In this document: positions 6,778-11,018 of the stretch, piece after piece
Layout: each line of letters begins with the position of its first letter
Numbering within the stretch: the stretch's first letter is position 1
Assembly: GCA_021648745.1 (NCBI GenBank)
Contig: JAKISE010000098.1
Span: 1-11,018, forward strand
Length of the DNA stretch: 11,018 bases
From: Cyclobacteriaceae bacterium
GTDB taxonomy: Bacteria > Bacteroidota > Bacteroidia > Cytophagales > Cyclobacteriaceae
Direction: 5' to 3'
Notes under the pieces: generated by a model
Told to the model about the DNA's origin: nothing
The model's database searches: none
What the model saw: only the letters and a program-made list of their open reading frames with translations
Made by a program: the position numbers and the translations under genes

Positions 6778-6996
6778 AACTCAGTGTCCGATTCTGGAAA
6801 TTATACTTCCAATGCTTATGACCGTATGTCGTACAAAACTATATTATGTTCGCTCTAAACTTTTGCGGTTTCGAAGTGGGGCGAATACAAGCCCAAAAAT
6901 GGAGTCCCGTAGCTTCAGGATAACGAAGATAGGGGGCTTTATGGAACAGATACTATTTACAGTTTCTTTATAATTACAACTAATTTCTATCTATAG
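6778..6996 (+). pseudogene. Possible decayed coding segment with two in-frame stops
   Basis: One frame gives protein-like text across two stop codons: SDSGNYTSNAYDRMSYKTIL, then a stop, FAVSKWGEYKPKNGVP, then a stop, LQDNEDRGLYGTDTIYSF. The aromatic- and Gly/Asp-rich composition is unlike random AT-rich DNA and recalls secreted or periplasmic enzymes, but I cannot name a family. Another frame is also open over part of this stretch, which weakens the case. It may be the remains of an enzyme once grouped with susCD. Confidence 0.2.
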
Positions 6997-7000
6997 TTAA

Positions 7001-7125
7001 GAAGATGTTTTACTAAATTTTGTTATTAATAAGCCTCATTTTAGGCGATTCGGATAGTAATTAAGGTTTTACTAATTTAGGGTTAGAAAGATGTTTCATT
7101 AAAACAAAATTTATAAAACATCTTC
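7001..7125. repeat. 125-bp inverted-repeat element
   Basis: The left arm 7001-7030 matches the reverse complement of 7098-7125 at all 28 bases, apart from two single-base insertions in the left arm. The arms begin GAAGATGTTTTA and end TAAAACATCTTC. The 67-bp middle contains a GCCT/AGGC hairpin (7033-7046) and an extra AGATGTTT (7089-7096) that can pair with 7116-7123 instead, so two alternative folds are possible. There is no coding capacity and no clear flanking duplication. It could be a small MITE-like repeat or a structured RNA or terminator region. Confidence 0.55.
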
Positions 7126-7309
7126 CATTCGCGTAAGGTCATGAATGCTGTTTTTCTAATTGATGCAATTTCAATAGACTGCATTGGCAAGGTATATATG
7201 CCCTTTTTTTTGAATAGCCTTTCTAAATGTTTGCAAGTACAAATTAGAGGCACCTGTCTTTGATTACCATTTAAAGTTTGTGTGGAGCAAAACAAATAGT
7301 AGTCAAATA

Positions 7310-7349
7310 TTGATAATGAGGTTAAATATTTGTTACTTTGCGTACTAAG
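7310..7349 (+). promoter_or_regulatory. gntR operon promoter overlapping a putative GntR operator
   Basis: TTG at 7310-7312 is followed after 20 bases by TTACTTTG (7333-7340), a 7 of 8 match to TAnnTTTG. The operator core CTTTGCGTACTAAG occupies 7336-7349. Bases 7333-7349 are identical to 1511-1527 in front of susC, while the flanking DNA is not conserved. Transcription would begin near 7347, giving a leader of about 24 nt before the GTG start. The position suits autorepression. Confidence 0.65.
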
Positions 7350-7370
7350 TTGAAAAACAAAAAACATTAG

Positions 7371-8075
7371 GTGTCAAAATATTTTAAAATAAGTCAGAAG
7401 ATTATAAGCCAAATCCAATCTGGAGAATTGAGGCCAGGAATGCGTGTGCCATCAGAAAATGAAATCATCACACAACATAAGGTGAGTTCTACTACTGCAC
7501 GTAAGGCACTAAATGAACTTGAACAGGCTGGGTACGCCTCAAAAATTAAAGGCAAAGGCACTTTTGTACTTGTGCGCAATGTTGAAAGAACTGCTACCAA
7601 AATTCTTGGTTTTAGCAGCAACATGCGCCAAACAGGACACAAGCCTTCTACTAAATTGCTTAACTCAAAACTTATCAAATCTGGATATTCGGCAACAATA
7701 AATGGAAGATGGTACTCTATGAAAGGTCCAGTTTTGCAAATCAGGAGGCTTCGTTTTGCAGATGGCATCCCCATGATGCTTGAAGAACGATATATTTCAT
7801 TGGATTTATGTCCGGATATAGATAAGCAAGAGTTGGAAGGCTCACTATACGACATCTATGAAGATAAGTACTCCTTACAGTTGGCGGAAATTAATCAAAT
7901 GTTGAGTGCAACGGTAATTACAGACAAAAAAATTAAAAGCCTGTTCAAATTAGAAAAAGATATTCCGGCATTCTTTGTAAATGGCATTACTTTTTGTGCA
8001 AAGGAGATTATTTTGGAAATGGAGGAATCTATTTATCGAGGTGATGAGTATCGTTTCTCAGTTAAGGCAACATAA
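7371..8075 (+). CDS. GntR-family transcriptional regulator, HutC/UTRA type
   Basis: This 234-residue cytoplasmic repressor-type protein has an N-terminal winged helix-turn-helix at residues about 4-68 (KISQKIISQIQSGELRPGMR, PSENEIITQHKVSSTTARKA, LNELEQAGYASKIKGKGTFV) and a UTRA ligand-binding domain at about 75-230. The UTRA domain shows the usual IRRLRFADGIPMMLEERYI strand pair and the closing EESIYRGDEYRFSV motif. The start is GTG at 7371: an in-frame TAG stands directly before it and the next Met (residue 24) would destroy the DNA-binding helix. It is the first gene of an operon, 28 bp before the E1 alpha gene. A putative operator overlapping its own promoter, and an identical one at susC, suggest autoregulation and control of both units. 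The ligand is unknown. UTRA domains usually bind small metabolites such as sugar phosphates or organic acids. Confidence 0.93.
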   Translation: MSKYFKISQKIISQIQSGELRPGMRVPSENEIITQHKVSSTTARKALNELEQAGYASKIKGKGTFVLVRNVERTATKILGFSSNMRQTGHKPSTKLLNSKLIKSGYSATINGRWYSMKGPVLQIRRLRFADGIPMMLEERYISLDLCPDIDKQELEGSLYDIYEDKYSLQLAEINQMLSATVITDKKIKSLFKLEKDIPAFFVNGITFCAKEIILEMEESIYRGDEYRFSVKAT

Positions 8076-8103
8076 TATAACATACATTACAATAATTAAT
8101 TAA

Positions 8104-9072
8104 ATGGAACTTAAGTATTCTAAAGAATTCGTAACAAATGTTTATAAGACACTACTTACCATAAGAGTGTTTGAAACCGAGTGTATCAAGCTTTATCGTC
8201 AAGGTTTTATTCGCGGTTACTTTCACCCTTATTTGGGTGAAGAAGCAATAGCTGTTGGTGTATGTGCGGCACTTACAGATAAGGATTATATAACCAGCAC
8301 ACACAGGGGGCACGGGCACTGTATTGCCAATGGAGCTAATCTTGATAAAATGATTGCGGAGCTTTTGGGTAAAAAAGACGGATATTGTAAAGGTCTTGGA
8401 GGATCAATGCATATTGCAGATACTACAAAGGGTAATCTTGGTGCTAATGGCATAGTAGGAGCAGGAATCCCAATTGGCATTGGTGCAGCACTAGCTACCA
8501 AAATTCGTAAAGATGATGCCGTAGCAGTAACATTTTCTTCGGATGGAGCTGCCAACAATGGCGTATTTTCAGAGGGGCTTAATTTAGCTGCAGCCTGGGA
8601 CTTGCCATTTATTATGGTATTAGAAAACAATCAATATGCTGTTTCAACACCAATAAAAGAATCAACTAGGGAAGTAGAGCTTGTAAAAAGAGGAGAAAGC
8701 CTTGGTGTGAAAAGTTTCAGAATTGATGGTAACAATGTGTTCGAAGTGTATGAAACAACCAAAGAAGCAATAAGAATTTGCAAAGAAGAAAAAGGACCTG
8801 TATTGATTGAAGCTATTACCTTTCGCCATGGGGGACACCATGTAAATGATCCTGGTCTTTATTTGCCGAAGGAAGAGTTAGACTACTATATGTCAAAGGA
8901 TCCAGTCAAATTTGCACGAAAATATTTGATTGACGATTTAGGTTTAAATGAGAGTGAAGTTGAAGAAATTGATTCTGGTGTTAATAAGCAAATTGAAGAT
9001 AGTATTGAATTTGCAAAGGAAAACGGTGAAATGAGCAGTCAGGAATTTCTGAAATTTATTGAAAACTATTGA
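8104..9072 (+). CDS. 2-oxo acid/acetoin dehydrogenase E1 component, alpha subunit (AcoA/PdhA-like)
   Basis: This 322-residue ThDP-dependent subunit forms, with E1 beta, the decarboxylase or carbon-carbon-cleaving part of a lipoate-linked dehydrogenase complex in the cytoplasm. Family motifs are YLGEEAIAVGV (43-53), STHRGHGHCIANG (65-77), KGLGGSMHIAD with GNLGANGIVGAG (96-121), and the cofactor motif SDGAANNG (146-153) to ENN (174-176). The cofactor motif normally begins GDG: the Mg-binding Asp147 and Asn176 remain, but the first Gly is Ser146. The motif wording in residues 65-121 is closest to acetoin dehydrogenase alpha as I know it, whereas the TFRHGGHHVNDP loop (239-250) is not the usual acetoin type. 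Pyruvate, branched-chain 2-oxo acids or another substrate therefore remain possible. The beta gene starts 2 bp after the stop, which suggests translational coupling. Confidence 0.92.
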   Translation: MELKYSKEFVTNVYKTLLTIRVFETECIKLYRQGFIRGYFHPYLGEEAIAVGVCAALTDKDYITSTHRGHGHCIANGANLDKMIAELLGKKDGYCKGLGGSMHIADTTKGNLGANGIVGAGIPIGIGAALATKIRKDDAVAVTFSSDGAANNGVFSEGLNLAAAWDLPFIMVLENNQYAVSTPIKESTREVELVKRGESLGVKSFRIDGNNVFEVYETTKEAIRICKEEKGPVLIEAITFRHGGHHVNDPGLYLPKEELDYYMSKDPVKFARKYLIDDLGLNESEVEEIDSGVNKQIEDSIEFAKENGEMSSQEFLKFIENY

Positions 9073-9074
9073 TC

Positions 9075-10070
9075 ATGAAAGAAATGAAAGAATTGATGTA
9101 CCGCGAAGCATTAAATCATGCTTTGCTAGAAGAAATGAGATCTGATGACACAGTATTTATAATGGGTGAAGGCATTGCTGAAAGAGGCGGTTCATTCAAA
9201 GTAACAGTAGATTTATTGAATGAATTCGGAGCAGAACGCGTAATTGATACACCCATTTCGGAGGCGAGTTTTACAGGTGCTGGGGTAGGAGCAGCAATTG
9301 CAGGGATGAAACCTGTAGTAGAAATACTATTTTCGGATTTTACCATGCTGATTATGGATCAACTGGTGAATCAGGCAGCAAAGTTTAATTTTATGACAGG
9401 CGGAGCAGGTAATGTTCCGATGGTACTGCGTACCCAAGGTGGCGTTGGCAATGGCCTTGCCGCTCAGCATTCGCAAAGCTTAGAAGCAATTTTTTACCAT
9501 ATACCCGGGTTAAAATTAGTTATGCCATCCACGCCAAAAGATGCAAAAGGATTATTGAAGGCTGCCATCAGAGACAAGCATCCTGTAATTTTTCTCGAAC
9601 ACAAATTACTTTATATGAATAAAGGATTGGTTCCTGATGGAGACTATACCATAGAGTTGGGGAAAGCTGATGTTAAAAAAGAAGGGTCGGATGTTACCAT
9701 AATTGCATGGTCTAATATGGTGCCTCGCTCACTTGCCGCAGCAGAAAAATTAGAAAAAGAGGGTATTAGTGTTGAAGTGGTTGATCCACGAACATTAGTT
9801 CCATTGGATAAGGAAACGATTCTTGAGTCAGTGCGAAAAACAGAACACGTTATCATCGTGCAGGAAGCAATCAGACGAGGTGGGATTGGATCAGATATTG
9901 CCTCAATTATTCAGGAAGAAGTATTTGATTATTTGAATGCACCCATAAAAATAGTTGCAGGCTTAAATACTCCTGTGCCATTTAATTTGAACCTGGAAAA
10001 AATTGTAGTACCTCAGGAAGAAGATATAATTAGTGCAGTACAAGATTTAGTTGGAGTTTATCAAGAATAG
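9075..10070 (+). CDS. 2-oxo acid/acetoin dehydrogenase E1 component, beta subunit (AcoB/PdhB-like)
   Basis: This 331-residue subunit pairs with the preceding alpha subunit to make the alpha2beta2 E1. The N-terminal pyrimidine-binding domain (about 1-175) shows REALNHALLEEM, MGEGIAERGGSFKVT, DTPISEASFTGAGVGAAIAG with the catalytic Glu63 that activates ThDP, and RTQGGVGNGLAAQHSQSLEA with the conserved His132. The C-terminal transketolase-like domain (about 200-325) includes DVTIIAWSNMV, VEVVDPRTLVPLD and VQEAIRRGGIGSDIA. I chose ATG 9075; a TTG at 9069 is in frame but overlaps the E1 alpha stop, and an ATG at 9084 is also possible. Length is normal for the family. A 59-bp gap precedes the E2 gene, with no promoter box or terminator in it. 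Confidence 0.94.
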   Translation: MKEMKELMYREALNHALLEEMRSDDTVFIMGEGIAERGGSFKVTVDLLNEFGAERVIDTPISEASFTGAGVGAAIAGMKPVVEILFSDFTMLIMDQLVNQAAKFNFMTGGAGNVPMVLRTQGGVGNGLAAQHSQSLEAIFYHIPGLKLVMPSTPKDAKGLLKAAIRDKHPVIFLEHKLLYMNKGLVPDGDYTIELGKADVKKEGSDVTIIAWSNMVPRSLAAAEKLEKEGISVEVVDPRTLVPLDKETILESVRKTEHVIIVQEAIRRGGIGSDIASIIQEEVFDYLNAPIKIVAGLNTPVPFNLNLEKIVVPQEEDIISAVQDLVGVYQE

Positions 10071-10129
10071 AGCTTAGGCTGATATAATGCATCAAATGTA
10101 TTCGATTACTAACATTAAAGAAATAAAAA

Positions 10130-11018
10130 ATGGCAAAGCCAATTAATATGCCCCAAGTGGGTCAAGACCTTAAAACTGCTATTATTTCAGAGTGGTGTAT
10201 CAAAGAAAATGATGCAGTTGAAAAGGGTGATATTATTGCGGTAGTAGAGTCAGACAAAGCGTCATTTGAGGTGGAAGCTTTTGAATCTGGAACCATCATA
10301 AAACTATTGTTCGAGGAAGGTGATGAAGCAGAGGTTTTTAAGCCAATAGCATACTATGGCGATCCGGGCGAAACAATTGATGAAGCTCAAAGTATTGAGT
10401 CTTCCATTATTACAGAGTCAGAACCTTCAAACAATGGAAAAGAGACACAAACAGAAAAAATCAGCAAAGGAATTCTTGCTACACCTGTTGTAAAACGTAT
10501 AGCCAAAGAGCATAATATTGATATTTTAGCAGTAACTGGAAGTGGTTCTAATGGACGCATACTGAAGGAAGATATTCTAAAATATGCTCAAGGCGATTCA
10601 ATTGACTCCCAAGGAAATACCAGAGAATCGGTCGGTACCAAAAATGGAGATCAGCACATAGCGTTTTCTAAAATACGCCAAAAAATTGCAAGCCGTTTGG
10701 TAGAAAGTAAGCAGCAAATACCACATTTTTATTTATTTATGGATGTGGATGTAACAGAATTGCTGTTATGGCGCCAGGAGAAAAATAAGGAAAGTAAAAA
10801 TGACAACAAGATATCTGTGAATGATATATTGATTATGTCAGTTGCAAAAACTTTAAGAAAATTTCCTCAAATGAATGCTCATGTGAGCCAAACCGGGCTG
10901 ACGATTAAAAGCGAGATTAATCTTGGCATAGCCGTATCTCTGGAAGAAGGCTTGATTGTTCCGGTGTTGGAACATGCAGATGGAAAAGAAATAGAAGCTA
11001 TTAGCAACGAAAGCAAAG
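10130..11018 (+). CDS. Dihydrolipoamide acyltransferase E2 (partial, runs off the window)
   Basis: The first 296 residues are visible. Residues 1-78 are a single lipoyl domain with the lipoyl-carrying Lys43 in VVESDKASFEVEA. A polar, Glu/Ser/Thr-rich linker follows (about 79-112). The peripheral subunit-binding domain lies at about 114-151 (ILATPVVKRIAKEHNIDILA, TGSGSNGRILKEDIL) and should dock E1 or E3. After a second linker the catalytic acetyltransferase-like domain begins near 176 (HIAFSKIRQKIASRLVESKQ, IPHFYLFMDVDVT, NLGIAVSLEEGLIVPVL). The catalytic His motif (HRxxDG type) would lie beyond the window. The gene continues the gntR-E1 alpha-E1 beta operon and completes the E1/E2 core. An E3 gene is not in view and may follow or be shared from elsewhere in the genome. 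Confidence 0.95.
   Translation, partial: MAKPINMPQVGQDLKTAIISEWCIKENDAVEKGDIIAVVESDKASFEVEAFESGTIIKLLFEEGDEAEVFKPIAYYGDPGETIDEAQSIESSIITESEPSNNGKETQTEKISKGILATPVVKRIAKEHNIDILAVTGSGSNGRILKEDILKYAQGDSIDSQGNTRESVGTKNGDQHIAFSKIRQKIASRLVESKQQIPHFYLFMDVDVTELLLWRQEKNKESKNDNKISVNDILIMSVAKTLRKFPQMNAHVSQTGLTIKSEINLGIAVSLEEGLIVPVLEHADGKEIEAISNESK

Larger units (their letters stand above)
6469..7309. other. Intergenic region between the susCD unit and the gntR operon
   Basis: About 840 bp without an intact gene. It holds an operator-like palindrome (6686-6705), a possible decayed coding segment (6778-6996), a 125-bp inverted-repeat element (7001-7125), and a minor GCTTG/CAAGC hairpin (6536-6549). A 94-codon minus-strand frame at 7083-7367 crosses the gntR promoter and looks like chance. 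The region suggests loss of one or more genes between the two units. Confidence 0.5.

Noticed and set aside
7083..7367. A 94-codon minus-strand frame crossing the gntR promoter
   Set aside because: It overlaps the right arm of the inverted-repeat element and the gntR promoter/operator, has no recognisable motif or minus-strand promoter, and looks like a chance frame in AT-rich DNA.
7394..7855. A 153-codon minus-strand frame inside gntR
   Set aside because: It is antisense to a clear wHTH-UTRA protein and arises from its codon composition.
8539..8636. E1 alpha as an inactive paralogue because of the SDG motif
   Set aside because: The Mg ligands Asp147 and Asn176 and the other motifs are intact, and the matching E1 beta and E2 are present, so activity remains likely.

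Overview
The window comes from an AT-rich member of the Bacteroidota, most likely Cytophagales-like. The evidence is a SusC/SusD outer-membrane pair, a SusD lipoprotein signal with acidic residues after the Cys, promoters resembling the Bacteroidota -33 TTG / -7 TAnnTTTG type rather than sigma70 boxes, and start codons without clear Shine-Dalgarno sequences. Species and genus cannot be fixed from the sequence.

Layout. Positions 1-546 hold a divergent pair of small unknown genes: a 39-residue single-span membrane peptide on the minus strand and an 81-residue soluble protein on the plus strand. Positions 547-1510 form a gene-poor, partly degenerate stretch. It starts with a ~260-bp nested palindrome inserted at the stop codon of the 81-residue gene (MITE-like), continues with two short open segments that look like gene remnants, and ends in an AT-rich segment bounded by two inverted 16-bp promoter/operator copies. 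Positions 1511-6468 are a transcription unit with a long leader (a 49-codon small ORF and two hairpins), a SusC-type TonB-dependent transporter, a SusD-type lipoprotein 12 bp downstream, and a strong intrinsic terminator. Positions 6469-7330 are another gene-poor stretch with a near-perfect palindrome, a possible decayed coding segment and a 125-bp inverted-repeat element. Positions 7333-11018 are an operon: a HutC-type GntR regulator (GTG start), 2-oxo acid/acetoin dehydrogenase E1 alpha and E1 beta, and a dihydrolipoamide acyltransferase E2 that runs off the end of the window.

How the parts work together. The most informative signal is a 17-bp sequence, TTACTTTGCGTACTAAG, found identically over the presumed -7 element and start of transcription of both the susCD unit and the gntR-dehydrogenase operon. 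An inverted 16-bp copy lies upstream of susC, and a related palindrome (CTTAGTGTACTAAG core) lies between the two units. The simplest reading is that the GntR protein binds CTTwGyGTACTAAG, represses itself and the dehydrogenase genes, and also controls the SusCD importer. One intracellular ligand would then induce both the import of a substrate and the ThDP/lipoate-dependent oxidation of the 2-oxo acid or acetoin-like compound derived from it. The substrate is not identifiable from the window: there is no glycoside hydrolase, peptidase, inner-membrane transporter or E3 gene in view.
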